Shown here: positions 25,133 through 33,275 of the stretch, one piece after another
How the letters are laid out: each line of letters begins with the position of its first letter
Position numbering within the stretch: the first letter of the stretch is position 1
Assembly: GCF_006438825.1 (NCBI RefSeq)
Contig: NZ_RCZP01000010.1
Span: 1-64,000 of the forward strand
DNA length: 64,000 nucleotides
DNA from: Muricoccus nepalensis
GTDB taxonomy: Bacteria > Pseudomonadota > Alphaproteobacteria > Acetobacterales > Acetobacteraceae
Reading direction: 5' to 3'
Notes under the pieces: generated by a model
Databases searched by the model: none
What the model was told of the DNA's origin: nothing
The model's input: the letters and a program-made list of their open reading frames with translations, nothing else
Position numbers and translations under genes: made by a program

Positions 25133-25807
25133 ATGGCGCCGAGGCGTACGGGCAGCCAGGGAGGGGCTAGGCTGGCGGCCATCTTCCTCGCCGCCGCCCT
25201 TCTCGCGGTGACGCCCGGCCCCGGCATCTTCGACGTCGTGGCGCGAACGCTCGCCGGCAGCCGGGCGGAGGGGGTCGCCTCCAGCCTCGGCACGGGGCTC
25301 GGCCGCCTGGTCCCTATCCTCGCGGCGAGCCTCGGGGTCTCGGCGGTCGTGCTGGCCAGCGCGAAGTTCTTCACCGCGCTGAAACTGCTCGGCGCGGCCT
25401 ATCTCGTGTGGATCGGCCTGCGCACGCTGCTCTCCGCCCGCCGCGACGCCCTCGCCTCCCTCCAGGGCGGCGCCGCGGCTCCCCCGATCGGCGCGCGGCG
25501 CGCCTTTCGCGAGGGGGTGCTGGTCGAGGCGCTGAACCCGAAGACGGCGGCCTTCTTCCTCGCCTTCGTGCCGCAGTTCCCGGACCCGGCCGCGGGCGGC
25601 GTGGCGGTCCGGTTCGCCTTCCTCGGCACCCTCTCGGTGCTGCTGAACACCCTCGCCGACATGGTGGTGGCCCTCTTCGCGGCGCGCCTCCGCGGCGCCG
25701 CCGTGGCGCGTCCCGGCCTCGTCCGGCGCCCGCGCGAGGCCTCGGGGGCCGCCATGGTCGCGCTCGGCCTTGGCCTCGCGCTCGCCCGTCGGCCGGGGGC
25801 GGGATAG
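25133..25807 (+). CDS. LysE-family amino-acid/metabolite exporter
   Basis: A 224-residue inner-membrane exporter with about six hydrophobic segments. It has the LysE/RhtB signature: LLAVTPGPGIFDVVARTLAG at about residues 19-38, then LKLLGAAYLVWIGLRTLLSA, and GVLVEALNPKTAAFFLAFVP before the last helices. The ATG at 25133 is chosen because the open frame upstream runs antisense through the hydrolase start. Substrate unknown; typical ones are basic or neutral amino acids. Confidence 0.87.
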   Translation: MAPRRTGSQGGARLAAIFLAAALLAVTPGPGIFDVVARTLAGSRAEGVASSLGTGLGRLVPILAASLGVSAVVLASAKFFTALKLLGAAYLVWIGLRTLLSARRDALASLQGGAAAPPIGARRAFREGVLVEALNPKTAAFFLAFVPQFPDPAAGGVAVRFAFLGTLSVLLNTLADMVVALFAARLRGAAVARPGLVRRPREASGAAMVALGLGLALARRPGAG

Positions 25808-25948
25808 CCGAGCGCGAGGAGGCCAAGCGCCCCCGAGCTGCCCTCGTCCCCGCCGCACGGAAGCTCCTGTCATCCCGGCACGATCAGCGCCGCCACGCGC
25901 CTGGGACCCCTGATCCCGCGGGGCCCGCCGCGCCGGACGCCGGGCCCT

Positions 25949-26518
25949 TCATCCACCCTCCCTCAGGGCTTGTAATTGAAGGCCGCAACGGCTCCGGGTG
26001 TCTTCCGCCAGATTCGCCGAGAAGCAGTTCCCGAAAATCCAGTCCACTCGTTGTTTCCTCAAGGCTTCCAGGCAACGCGTACCGCGACCGATGAAGTTCA
26101 CCTCGATAATGCGGGACAGCGGATCATCGAAATTGCGGGACGATTCGGCCTGCACCTCCGTTTGTTCCCAGATCTTGTAAGGAGGTATCCCGGCCTCCGA
26201 AAGTTTTTGCCGGACCGAATCCAGGCGGCGCCGGAGCAGGGGCAGTCCCAGAGCCTCAATCTCCGAACGAGTGGCACGAGCGCGCAGGAGTAAACCAGCA
26301 CCATCCGTTCGCCAGACATCGACGATAACCTCGAACGCGCCCCTGATCTCGACCGCGGTGTCTTCCCCCCATCTGAACTGGATGATGAAGGGCGTCGCGC
26401 CGACACCGCATTGGTGGGGCGCCATATCACCGGGATAGGGAACCGATGCGCCCTGCCCAAGGGCATGGAGTGGCAGGGCGACGACCAGCGCCGCGCCGGC
26501 AAGGAACAACCCCTTCAC
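25949..26518 (-). CDS. Orphan exported protein, lower-GC gene
   Basis: A 189-residue protein that I do not recognise. The signal peptide is MKGLFLAGAALVVALPLHAL, cleaved near GQG. The mature chain (GATPFIIQFRWGEDTAVEIR, FEVIVDVWRTD, IEVNFIGRGTRCLEAL) looks like one small mixed alpha/beta domain with four Cys. GTG 26518 has a strong GGAGG site 5 nt upstream. G+C and third-position G/C are visibly lower than in all neighbours, consistent with recent acquisition. It lies between the LysE gene (convergent) and an SDR gene on the same strand. Confidence 0.7.
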   Translation of the reverse strand: MKGLFLAGAALVVALPLHALGQGASVPYPGDMAPHQCGVGATPFIIQFRWGEDTAVEIRGAFEVIVDVWRTDGAGLLLRARATRSEIEALGLPLLRRRLDSVRQKLSEAGIPPYKIWEQTEVQAESSRNFDDPLSRIIEVNFIGRGTRCLEALRKQRVDWIFGNCFSANLAEDTRSRCGLQLQALREGG

Positions 26519-26577
26519 GCTCACCTCCACGGTCCGCTCCGATGGCGGGGGATGAGGGCCCCTCTGGCACCCGCCCC

Positions 26578-27366
26578 CTAGATACAGCGCGTGCCGCCGC
26601 CGTCGACGTCGATCATCGTGCCCGTGATGTAGCCGGCGCGGTCGGAGCAGAGGAAGGCGACGAGGCCCGCCACCTCCTCCGGCTCGCCCAGCCGGCCGAG
26701 CGCGACGCCCTCGACCGCCGCCCGGTTCTCCGCCTCGGCGCTGCGCCCGGCCTGCGCCGCGCCCTGCTCGGTCAGCGCGTCCCAGCGCGGCGTCCGGATC
26801 GGGCCGGGGTTCACGCCCGTGACCAGCACGTTGTCGGCGGCGCATTCCTGCGCCAGCGCGTGGGTGAAGGCGAGCAGCGCCGCGTTCACCGAGCTGCCGA
26901 CGATGTAGGCCGCCCGCGGCTGGTGGCCCGAGCGGCCGATGATGTTCACCACCCGCCCCCAGCGCCGCGCCCGCATGCCCGGCGTCAGCGCGCGCGCGGC
27001 GCGGGCGTAGCCCATGAGCTTGAGGTCGATCGACTTCGCCCAGGTGGCGTCCGGCGTCGCGCCGAGCCGTCCCATGGGCGTCGCCCCCGCGTTGTTCACG
27101 AGGATGTCCACGCCCCCCAGCGCTGCCTCGGCCGCGGCCATCGCCGCCTCCACCGCCGCCGCCGTCGAGAGGTCGGCCGCGATGGGAAGCACGGTGCCGC
27201 CCGTCTCCCCCGAGAGGTCGCGCGCCGCCGCCTCCAGCCGGGGCGCGTCGCGGGCGAGGATGGCGACCGCCACCCCCTCCGCCGCCAGCTCCCGCGCGAT
27301 CGCCCGGCCAATGCCGAGCGACCCGCCGGTCACGACGGCGCGGCGGCCGCGGAGGGCGAGATCCAT
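26578..27366 (-). CDS. SDR-family protein with altered catalytic motif
   Basis: A 262-residue short-chain dehydrogenase/reductase-fold protein. The cofactor motif AVVTGGSLGIGRAIA (about 10-24), NNAG (about 92-95) and C-terminal GYITGTMIDVDGGGTRCI are all present. The active-site Tyr is kept in AAYIVGSSVNAALLAF, but the Lys of YxxxK is replaced by Ser. A known SDR branch carries such changes, so it may still be functional with different chemistry. The N-terminus MDLALRGRRAV is normal. It stands alone on this strand. Confidence 0.85.
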   Translation of the reverse strand: MDLALRGRRAVVTGGSLGIGRAIARELAAEGVAVAILARDAPRLEAAARDLSGETGGTVLPIAADLSTAAAVEAAMAAAEAALGGVDILVNNAGATPMGRLGATPDATWAKSIDLKLMGYARAARALTPGMRARRWGRVVNIIGRSGHQPRAAYIVGSSVNAALLAFTHALAQECAADNVLVTGVNPGPIRTPRWDALTEQGAAQAGRSAEAENRAAVEGVALGRLGEPEEVAGLVAFLCSDRAGYITGTMIDVDGGGTRCI

Positions 27367-27443
27367 GGGGCGCTTCCTTCCCGTCGGGCACGGGGAAGGC
27401 TTCCCACGGGGGGCGCGGGTGTCAACCGCGGCCCCACCCTGCC

Positions 27444-28322
27444 TCAGCCCGCCGTCCCGCCCGCGATCCCGTCCAGCCGCGCCATCGCCTCGGCCGGCAG
27501 GTCGAGGTCGGCGGCCGCGAGGTTCTCCCGCAGGTGGGCGACCGAGGAGGTGCCGGGGATAGGCAGGATGTTGGGCGAGCGCCGCAGCAGCCAGGCGAGG
27601 GCGACCCCCATCGGCGTCGCGCCCAGCCCCTCCGCCACCGCCGACAGGGTGGAGGACTGGAGCGGGCTGAACCCGCCGAGCGGGAAGAACGGCACGTAGG
27701 GGATGCCGTCCCGCGCCAGGGCGTCGATCAGCGCGTCATCGCGGCGCTGGGCGAGGTTGTACTCGTTCTGCACGCCGGCGATGGCGCAGATCCGCCGCCC
27801 TTCCTCCACCTGCGCGGGGGTGACGTTGCTGAGGCCGATATGGCGCACCAGTCCCTTCCGCTGGAGCTCGGCCAGGGCGGTCAGCGGCGCCTCGATCGAG
27901 CCCTCGGCGGGGCCGGCGACGCTGAGCATGACGCGCAGGTTCACCACCTCCAGCGCGTCGAGGCCGAGGTGGCGGAGGTTGTCGTGCACCGCCTCCGTCA
28001 GATCCTCGGCGGAGAAGGCGGGCAGCCAGGAGGCGTCGGCGCCGCGGCGGGCGCCGATCTTGGTGACGATGACGAGGTCGTCGGGATAGGGCGAAAGCGC
28101 CTCCCGGATCAGCTCGTTGGTCACGTGCGGCCCGTAGAAGTCGCTCGTGTCGAGGTGGTTGACCCCGGCCGCCACCGCCCCGCGCAGCACGGCGAGCGCC
28201 GCCGCGCGGTCCCGCGGGGGGCCGAAGACGTGCGGCCCGGCGAGCTGCATGGCGCCGTAGCCGAGGCGCCGCACGGGGCGGTCGCCGAGCTGGTAGGTAC
28301 TGGGCTGGTCGATGCGGGTCAT
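27444..28322 (-). CDS. Aldo/keto reductase
   Basis: A 292-residue NADPH-dependent (beta/alpha)8 oxidoreductase. Motifs: LGYGAMQLAGPHVFGPP, GVNHLDTSDFYGPHVTNELI (catalytic Asp and Tyr), VIVTKIG (catalytic Lys), GLVRHIGLSNVTPAQVEE, VQNEYNLAQRR, and ILPIPGTSSVAHLRENLAA for the cofactor. It diverges from a LysR regulator with 94 bp between starts, so it is likely that regulator's target. Substrate unknown. Confidence 0.9.
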   Translation of the reverse strand: MTRIDQPSTYQLGDRPVRRLGYGAMQLAGPHVFGPPRDRAAALAVLRGAVAAGVNHLDTSDFYGPHVTNELIREALSPYPDDLVIVTKIGARRGADASWLPAFSAEDLTEAVHDNLRHLGLDALEVVNLRVMLSVAGPAEGSIEAPLTALAELQRKGLVRHIGLSNVTPAQVEEGRRICAIAGVQNEYNLAQRRDDALIDALARDGIPYVPFFPLGGFSPLQSSTLSAVAEGLGATPMGVALAWLLRRSPNILPIPGTSSVAHLRENLAAADLDLPAEAMARLDGIAGGTAG

Positions 28323-28416
28323 GCGCGCTCTCCTTGAACCACCCCTAGCTGGGCCGGCCCCCGCTGCGCGATAACGGGCCACAATCCGCACGGCCCGTGC
28401 GCGAAAGCGGACAATC

Positions 28417-29325
28417 ATGGACGACCTCGGCGACCTCAACGCCTTTCTCGCCGTGGCCCGCGCCGGCGGCTTCCGCGACGGCGCGCGGGCCGCCGGCGCC
28501 AGCGCCTCCGGCCTCAGCGACGCGGTGCGGCGGCTGGAGGCGCGGCTCGGCGTGCGCCTGCTCAACCGCACCACCCGCAGCGTCGTGCCCACCGAGGCCG
28601 GCCGGCGCCTGCTCGAGCGCCTCGGCCCCGCCCTGGGCGAGGTGGAGGCGGCGCTGGACGCGGCGCGCGGCGACCGCGACCGCCCGGCGGGCACGCTGCG
28701 CCTGAACGTGCCCATCAGCGCCTCCCGCCTCGTGCTGCCGCGCCTCGTGCCGCCCTTCCTCGCGGCCTATCCCGGGATCCGCCTGGAGGTGATCGCCGAG
28801 GACGGCTTCGTGGACGTGCTCGCCGCCGGCTGCGACGCCGGCATCCGCTACGACGAGCGGCTGGAGGGGGACATGATCGCGATCCCGATCGGGCCGCGGG
28901 TTCAGCGCTTCGCCACCGCCGCCTCGCCGGACTACCTCCGCCGCCACGGCTGCCCGGACCACCCGCGCGACCTCCTGCGCCACGCCTGCCTCCGCGGCCG
29001 CTTCCCGAGCGGCGCCATGCCCCCCTGGGAGTTCGAGCGGGGCGGCGAGGCGGTGCGGGTGGACCCCACGGGTCCCCTCCTCGTCAGCCTCGGCGGGGCG
29101 ACGGACCTCGCCGTGGAGGCCGCGGTCGCCGGCACCGGGATCATCACCCTCTTTGAGGACTGGCTGCGCCCGCACCTCGACGCCGGCGCCCTGGAGCCGG
29201 TGCTGGAGGCCTGGTGGCCGGCCTTCTCCGGGCCCTTCCTCTACTACCCCGGGCGCCGCCTGGTGCCGGCGCCGCTCCGGGCCTTCATCGACTTCGTGCG
29301 GGCGCGGGAGAGCGGCCCCGGGTGA
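28417..29325 (+). CDS. LysR-family transcriptional regulator
   Basis: A 302-residue LTTR. The N-terminal winged helix-turn-helix spans about residues 1-65: DLNAFLAVARAGGFRDGARA, SGLSDAVRRLEARLGVRLLN, RTTRSVVPTEAGRRLLERL. The effector domain follows (GTLRLNVPISASRLVLPRLV, LEVIAEDGFVDVLAAGCDAG). It belongs to the AaeR/DmlR-like group. Divergent arrangement with the aldo/keto reductase suggests regulation of that gene and of itself; no operator was confidently seen in the 94-bp gap. Confidence 0.92.
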   Translation: MDDLGDLNAFLAVARAGGFRDGARAAGASASGLSDAVRRLEARLGVRLLNRTTRSVVPTEAGRRLLERLGPALGEVEAALDAARGDRDRPAGTLRLNVPISASRLVLPRLVPPFLAAYPGIRLEVIAEDGFVDVLAAGCDAGIRYDERLEGDMIAIPIGPRVQRFATAASPDYLRRHGCPDHPRDLLRHACLRGRFPSGAMPPWEFERGGEAVRVDPTGPLLVSLGGATDLAVEAAVAGTGIITLFEDWLRPHLDAGALEPVLEAWWPAFSGPFLYYPGRRLVPAPLRAFIDFVRARESGPG

Positions 29326-29346
29326 GGAAGGGCGCCGCGCGGCCCC

Positions 29347-30399
29347 TCACGCCCCGCGGTGCACCTGCTCCACCAGCGCCGCCACGTGCTCGATCGGCGT
29401 GTCCGGCGTGATGCCGTGGCCGAGGTTGAACACGAAGGGCCGCCCGCGCATAGCGTCGAGGATGCGCGCCGTCGCCGCCCGCAGCGCCTCGCCCCCGGCC
29501 ACCAGCACGCGCGCGTCGAGGTTGCCCTGCAGCGTCACCCCCTCGGGCAGGGGTCCCGTCAGGTCCACCGTCTCGTCCAGCCCCACCGCGTTCACCCCGG
29601 CGCGCGCCGCGTAGGCGGGGATGCCGGGCCCCGCCAGGCGCGGGAAGCCGATCAGCGGGTAGTCCGGCCCGAGCCGCGCCCGCAGCCGCGCGGTCAGGAC
29701 GATGGTCGGGTCCAGCACCCAGCGCTCGAAGCCGTCGGGCGGCAGGAGGCCGGCCCAGGAGTCGAAGAGCATCAGCGCCTCCGCCCCCGCCTCCGCCTGG
29801 GCCACGAGGTAGTGCTCGGCCGCCTCGATGAGCGTCTCGAAGAGGGTCTCGAGGAGCGCGGGATCCTCCTCCGCCATGCGCCGGGCGACGGGGAAGCCGT
29901 GGCCGCCGCGGCCGTCGATCATGTAGCAGGCCACCGTCCAGGGGGCGCCGGCGAAGCCGATCAGCGCCGTGCCGGGATGGTCGCGCTCCAGCCCCTCGCG
30001 GATGCGGGACACCGTCTCCATGATCGGCGCGGCGCGGCGGGCGGCCTCGCCCGGGCGAAGCGCCGCCAGCGCGTCGCGCGTGCGGACGGGCTCGAGGATC
30101 GGCCCCACCCCGTCCTCGCCCCCCTGGCCGTAGCGGAGGTCCTGCCCCATGGCCCAGGGCAGCATCGGCAGGTCGGTGAAGAGGATGGCCGCGTCCATCG
30201 GGAAGCGGCGCAGCGGCTGGAAGGTCACCTCGGCCGAGAGCGCGGGGTTGAGGCAGAGCTCCAGGAAGCCGCCCGCCTCCTCCTTCGTCGCGCGGTACTC
30301 GGGCAGGTAGCGCCCGGCCTGGCGCATCAGCCAGATGGGCGGCGGCCAGACGGCCTCGCCGCGCAGGGCTCTGAGGAAGGGCTTGTCCGACGGGTCCAT
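29347..30399 (-). CDS. hemE: Uroporphyrinogen decarboxylase
   Basis: A 350-residue cytosolic heme-pathway enzyme converting uroporphyrinogen III to coproporphyrinogen III. The signature PIWLMRQAGRYLPEYRATK (about 21-39) is complete, as are DAAILFTDLPMLPWAMG, GFAGAPWTVACYMIDGRG and FDSWAGLLPP. It ends in FVFNLGHGITPDTPIEHV. Its ATG (30399) faces the predicted replication origin, the conserved alphaproteobacterial position of this gene. hemH and hemJ lie 16 kb to the right. Confidence 0.97.
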   Translation of the reverse strand: MDPSDKPFLRALRGEAVWPPPIWLMRQAGRYLPEYRATKEEAGGFLELCLNPALSAEVTFQPLRRFPMDAAILFTDLPMLPWAMGQDLRYGQGGEDGVGPILEPVRTRDALAALRPGEAARRAAPIMETVSRIREGLERDHPGTALIGFAGAPWTVACYMIDGRGGHGFPVARRMAEEDPALLETLFETLIEAAEHYLVAQAEAGAEALMLFDSWAGLLPPDGFERWVLDPTIVLTARLRARLGPDYPLIGFPRLAGPGIPAYAARAGVNAVGLDETVDLTGPLPEGVTLQGNLDARVLVAGGEALRAATARILDAMRGRPFVFNLGHGITPDTPIEHVAALVEQVHRGA

Positions 30400-30729
30400 C
30401 CCTCTCTCTTCTCTCTAATTAGGATTCTTAGAAAGGAGGGGTGGTAGGTAGTTGCCTGTGAGTCCTGTGGACGCAGGCGCCGGCACCATCCGTCCCGAGG
30501 GTTTTCCACAGGCGCGCGGGCGCCGCGACTCGGCAATCGGGGGCGAGTCGGGGATTCGCTCCGGATGACTCGGCCGCTCGCAGGCGATTCAATCCCCCGG
30601 GGCGGGAGTCGTGACTCGCCGCCCCCGTGACTCATGGGGGGTCGTCCCGCCCCCGGATTCATCCCCAGGACTCACCCTCGTGAGTCGCGTCCTCCCCAGG
30701 AGGCGCCGCTTCGGTCTAGGCTCCGGCCG
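30400..30729. other. Predicted chromosomal replication origin (oriC)
   Basis: A 330-bp non-coding region between divergent hemE and ppsR, the location of Caulobacter Cori and related alphaproteobacterial origins. It holds a DnaA-box-like TTTTCCACA (30502-30510, one mismatch to TTATCCACA), weaker matches TGTGGACGC (30466-30474) and TCATCCCCA (30659-30667), an AT-rich patch at 30411-30436 with CTAATTAG, and 13 GANTC sites. ppsR-maf, parA-parB, rho, mnmE/mnmG/rsmG and two parS sites lie on the same side. GC-skew was not computed. Alternative: only a promoter region, but the GANTC density argues against that. Confidence 0.82.
30423..30686. repeat. Cluster of 13 GANTC (CcrM-type methylation) sites
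   Basis: GANTC occurs at 30423, 30460, 30527, 30545, 30553, 30567, 30586, 30606, 30613, 30629, 30656, 30669 and 30682, eleven of them within 160 bp. At this base composition about one per 400 bp would be expected. GANTC is the target of the alphaproteobacterial cell-cycle methylase CcrM. Spacing is irregular, so this is not a simple tandem repeat. Confidence 0.9.
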
Positions 30730-31605
30730 ATGCCCCGCACCACCAACCTCCACCTCGTCTCCGACAGCACGGGGGAGACCCTCAACTCGTTGTCGCGCGC
30801 GACGCTCGCGCGCTTCGAGGACCCGCACGTCATCCAGCACCGCTGGTTCCTCGTGCGCTCGCGCTTCCAGCTCGAGCAGGTGCTGGAGGGCATCCAGGCG
30901 GAGCCCGGGCCGGTGGTCTTCACCCTGGCCGACAAGTCGCTCCGCCACAGCCTGGAGGAGTTCTGCGGGCGCCTCGGCGTCACCAGCCTCTCGGTGCTCG
31001 ACCAGACGCTCGACCTCCTCCAGCGCGAGATCGGGGAGGCCGCGAAGGAGAAGCGGGCGGCCCAGCACGTGCTCGACGCCGACTACTTCCGGCGGATCGA
31101 CGCCATGCACTACGTCCTCGCCCACGACGACGGCCAGGGCACGGCCGGCATCGCCGAGGCCGACGCCTGCCTCGTCGGCGTGTCGCGCAGCAGCAAGACG
31201 CCGACCTGCTTCTACCTCGCCAACCGCGGCATCAAGGCGGCCAACGTCCCCATCGTCCCCGGCGCGCCCCTGCCGGTGGAGCTCGAGAACCCCCCCTGCC
31301 CGATCATCGGCCTGACCATCGAGGTGAACGCCCTGCTCGAGATCCGCCGCCACCGCCTGAAGCTCATCGGCACCGGCGGCGTGCGCCAGGACGCGACGGA
31401 CTACGTGGACCCCGAGGCCGTGAAGGCCGAAATCCTCGCGGCCCGCCGCCTCTGCACCGCCCGCGGCTGGCCGGTGATCGACGTGACCCGCCGCAGCATC
31501 GAGGAGACGGCGGCCACCGTGCTGCAACTGATGGAGGCCTGGCACGCGCGCTCCGCGCCCCCGGGCACGCCGCACGGCGCCAACCAGGGCCCGCCGGCGC
31601 GCTGA
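30730..31605 (+). CDS. ppsR: Pyruvate,phosphate dikinase / PEP synthase regulatory protein (DUF299)
   Basis: A 291-residue bifunctional kinase/pyrophosphorylase that switches PEP synthase or pyruvate phosphate dikinase by reversible Thr phosphorylation. Signature: [18 protein letters not shown] at the N-terminus, the P-loop [18 protein letters not shown] at about 156-173, then [19 protein letters not shown] and [20 protein letters not shown]. It is the gene (RP001-type) that classically borders alphaproteobacterial origins. The open frame extends upstream into the origin, but ATG 30730 gives the family start. Its stop overlaps the maf start by 1 nt. Confidence 0.95.
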   Translation: MPRTTNLHLVSDSTGETLNSLSRATLARFEDPHVIQHRWFLVRSRFQLEQVLEGIQAEPGPVVFTLADKSLRHSLEEFCGRLGVTSLSVLDQTLDLLQREIGEAAKEKRAAQHVLDADYFRRIDAMHYVLAHDDGQGTAGIAEADACLVGVSRSSKTPTCFYLANRGIKAANVPIVPGAPLPVELENPPCPIIGLTIEVNALLEIRRHRLKLIGTGGVRQDATDYVDPEAVKAEILAARRLCTARGWPVIDVTRRSIEETAATVLQLMEAWHARSAPPGTPHGANQGPPAR

Positions 31606-32222
31606 TGAGCGATCTCCAGGCCCCCGCGCCCCCCCTCGTCCTCGCCAGCGCCTCCGCCGCGCGCCGCGCCCTGCTGGAGGCGGCCGGCCTCCGCTTCGAG
31701 GCCGTCGCCGCCGCGGTGGACGAGGGCTCCATCAAGGAGAGCGCGCGGGCCGAGGGCTTCCCCGCCGCCGACGCCGCGCTGATGCTGGCCGAGGCCAAGG
31801 CCCGCCGCGTGGCAGCCCGCCGGCCGGAGGCGCTCGTGATCGGCTGCGACCAGATCCTCGTCCTGGGCGACCGCTGGTTCGACAAGCCGGAGGGGGAGGA
31901 GGGCGCCCGCGCGCATCTCCGGGCGCTGCGCGGCCACTCCCACGTCCTCGTCACGGCCGTGCTCTGCTGGCGGGGCGGCGAGCGGATCTGGCAGCACGTG
32001 GCCACCCCGCGCCTGGCCATGCGCCCGGTCTCCGACGCCTTCCTCGACGCCTATCTAGCGCTCGAGGGCGCGCGCGTGACGGAGAGCGTCGGCGCCTACC
32101 GGCTGGAGGGCCCGGGCGTGCAGCTCTTCGACCGGGTGGAGGGCGAGCACGCGGCCATCCTCGGCCTGCCGCTGCTCGCGCTTCTCGGCTTCCTCCGCCA
32201 GCACGGGGTGCTGCTGGCCTGA
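31605..32222 (+). CDS. maf: Maf nucleoside-triphosphate pyrophosphatase
   Basis: A 205-residue house-cleaning pyrophosphatase for modified nucleotides, historically a septum-formation inhibitor. It begins with LVLASASAARRALLEAAGLR (SxSxRR signature), followed by VDEGSIKESARAEG, AEAKARRVAARRPEALVIGC with DQILVLGDRWFDKPEGEE, and the conserved VGAYRLEGPGVQLFDRVEGE. It shares ATG/TGA nucleotides with ppsR, so it is translated from the same message. In relatives aroE follows; here a foreign-looking cassette follows instead. Confidence 0.95.
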   Translation: MSDLQAPAPPLVLASASAARRALLEAAGLRFEAVAAAVDEGSIKESARAEGFPAADAALMLAEAKARRVAARRPEALVIGCDQILVLGDRWFDKPEGEEGARAHLRALRGHSHVLVTAVLCWRGGERIWQHVATPRLAMRPVSDAFLDAYLALEGARVTESVGAYRLEGPGVQLFDRVEGEHAAILGLPLLALLGFLRQHGVLLA

Positions 32223-32235
32223 GGGCCGCGCCGCC

Positions 32236-32826
32236 TCAGGCGGCCCGGCTCCGCGGCATGATCTTGGACATCGGCGCGAAGACGGTGGCGCCGGCGGGCA
32301 CGTCGGTCAGGACCACGGCGTTGGGGCCGATCCGCACGTCGTCGCCGATCTTGACGCCGCCGACGATCATCGCCCCCGCCCCCACGTCCACGCGGTTGCC
32401 GACCACGGGCGCGTGGGCCACGAAGTCCCGCTCGAGCACCGCGCCGAAGGTCACGCCCTGGCGAACGAGGCAGTCGTCCCCGATCGTCGCGTGCTCGTGG
32501 ATGACGATCCCGCCCTGGTGGCCAATGTGAAAGCGGCGCCCGATCTTGGCCGTGGCGAAGATTTCGATACCGTAAATATTCCTGACGTACCGGCGTAGAA
32601 ACGTGTGAAGAGACCAGGCTGCCTTCTTTTTCAGCCCGCTTTGCGACAAGGCCCAGACGCCGAGCCGATAGGTCGCGATGGCGCGGAAACCAGGAAGCGT
32701 CCAGTCACGGTAGTGATTGTTGTAGTCCTCCTTCAAGTATCCAATGAAGCTCAGCGGAGCCGATCTGGATGGAGCCTCGACGAAACGGGTGTTAACGTCG
32801 GCGCTGTGCATAGTTTCGTCTGACAT
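32236..32826 (-). CDS. Serine-acetyltransferase-like beta-helix acyltransferase (cassette B)
   Basis: A 196-residue acyltransferase: helical N-terminus (FIGYLKEDYNNHYRDWTLPG, FRAIATYRLGVWALSQSG), then hexapeptide repeats (IEIFATAKIGRRFHIGHQGG, VIHEHATIGDDCLVRQG, VVGNRVDVGAGAMIVGG, VKIGDDVRIGPNAVVLTDVP). The catalytic His pair region IGHQGGIVIHEHA resembles CysE. ATG 32826 has a GAGGGAA site. It diverges from the carrier-protein operon across palindromic DNA. Its 5' half is lower in G+C than its 3' half. It may transfer a carrier-bound acyl group to a sugar or amino acid; acceptor unknown. Confidence 0.82.
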   Translation of the reverse strand: MSDETMHSADVNTRFVEAPSRSAPLSFIGYLKEDYNNHYRDWTLPGFRAIATYRLGVWALSQSGLKKKAAWSLHTFLRRYVRNIYGIEIFATAKIGRRFHIGHQGGIVIHEHATIGDDCLVRQGVTFGAVLERDFVAHAPVVGNRVDVGAGAMIVGGVKIGDDVRIGPNAVVLTDVPAGATVFAPMSKIMPRSRAA

Positions 32827-32854
32827 GTTCCCTCGCGATCCCATCTGACGCAGA

Positions 32855-32898
32855 GTTGATCTTTCGATCAACAGGCCGTGATTATGCGGTGATCACCG
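32855..32898. promoter_or_regulatory. Palindromic operator candidates in the cassette B divergent promoter
   Basis: GTTGATC-TTTC-GATCAAC (32855-32872) is a perfect 7-bp inverted repeat, and CGGTGATCACCG (32887-32898) is a 12-bp palindrome. Both share GATCA and lie 15 bp apart, between the two divergent starts in AT-rich DNA. They suggest a dimeric repressor or activator; no regulator gene is in the cassette. Confidence 0.5.
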
Positions 32899-32990
32899 TA
32901 TCATTACGAAGGCACTTGCACGTTTCCGGACTAAAGCCAAGCCCGCGATGAACAGCAGGTGACATCGCTGTCATGTCAGGAGCATTACGG

Positions 32991-33275
32991 GTGAACAGTC
33001 AGGCCGCGATCGTCACAACCGACCCGAGCATCAGGAACACTATCCTCGCCCTTTACGAGGAGGTCGTGCAGGGCAAGGACGGCGCGAGCGGCGCACCACT
33101 GACCGACGACACGGTCCTGCTCGAGAGCGGCCTGGACTCCCTCGGCTTCGCGATCCTGGTGGCCCGCCTCGACGAGGAGCTCGGCTACGACCCCTTCTCG
33201 CTCAGCGACGACCCCTACTACCCCCAGACCTTCGGCGAGTTCGTGACCTTCTACGAGAGCAACCGCCCGTCATGA
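32991..33275 (+). CDS. Acyl carrier protein (cassette B)
   Basis: A 94-residue carrier protein from GTG 32991, which has an AGGAG site at 32978-32982 at ideal spacing; an in-frame ATG at 32973 has no good site. The phosphopantetheine Ser is in LESGLDSLGFAILVARLDEE. The fold continues GYDPFSLSDDPYYPQTFGEF. It overlaps the AMP-ligase start by 4 bp (ATGA). The unusually acidic, aromatic C-terminal half differs from housekeeping FabACP and from the cassette A carrier. Confidence 0.85.
   Translation: MNSQAAIVTTDPSIRNTILALYEEVVQGKDGASGAPLTDDTVLLESGLDSLGFAILVARLDEELGYDPFSLSDDPYYPQTFGEFVTFYESNRPS

Noticed and set aside
30634-30729. N-terminal extension of PpsR into the origin region
   Set aside because: ATG 30730 gives the family-standard start; the extension would be coded by origin DNA and is not conserved-looking.
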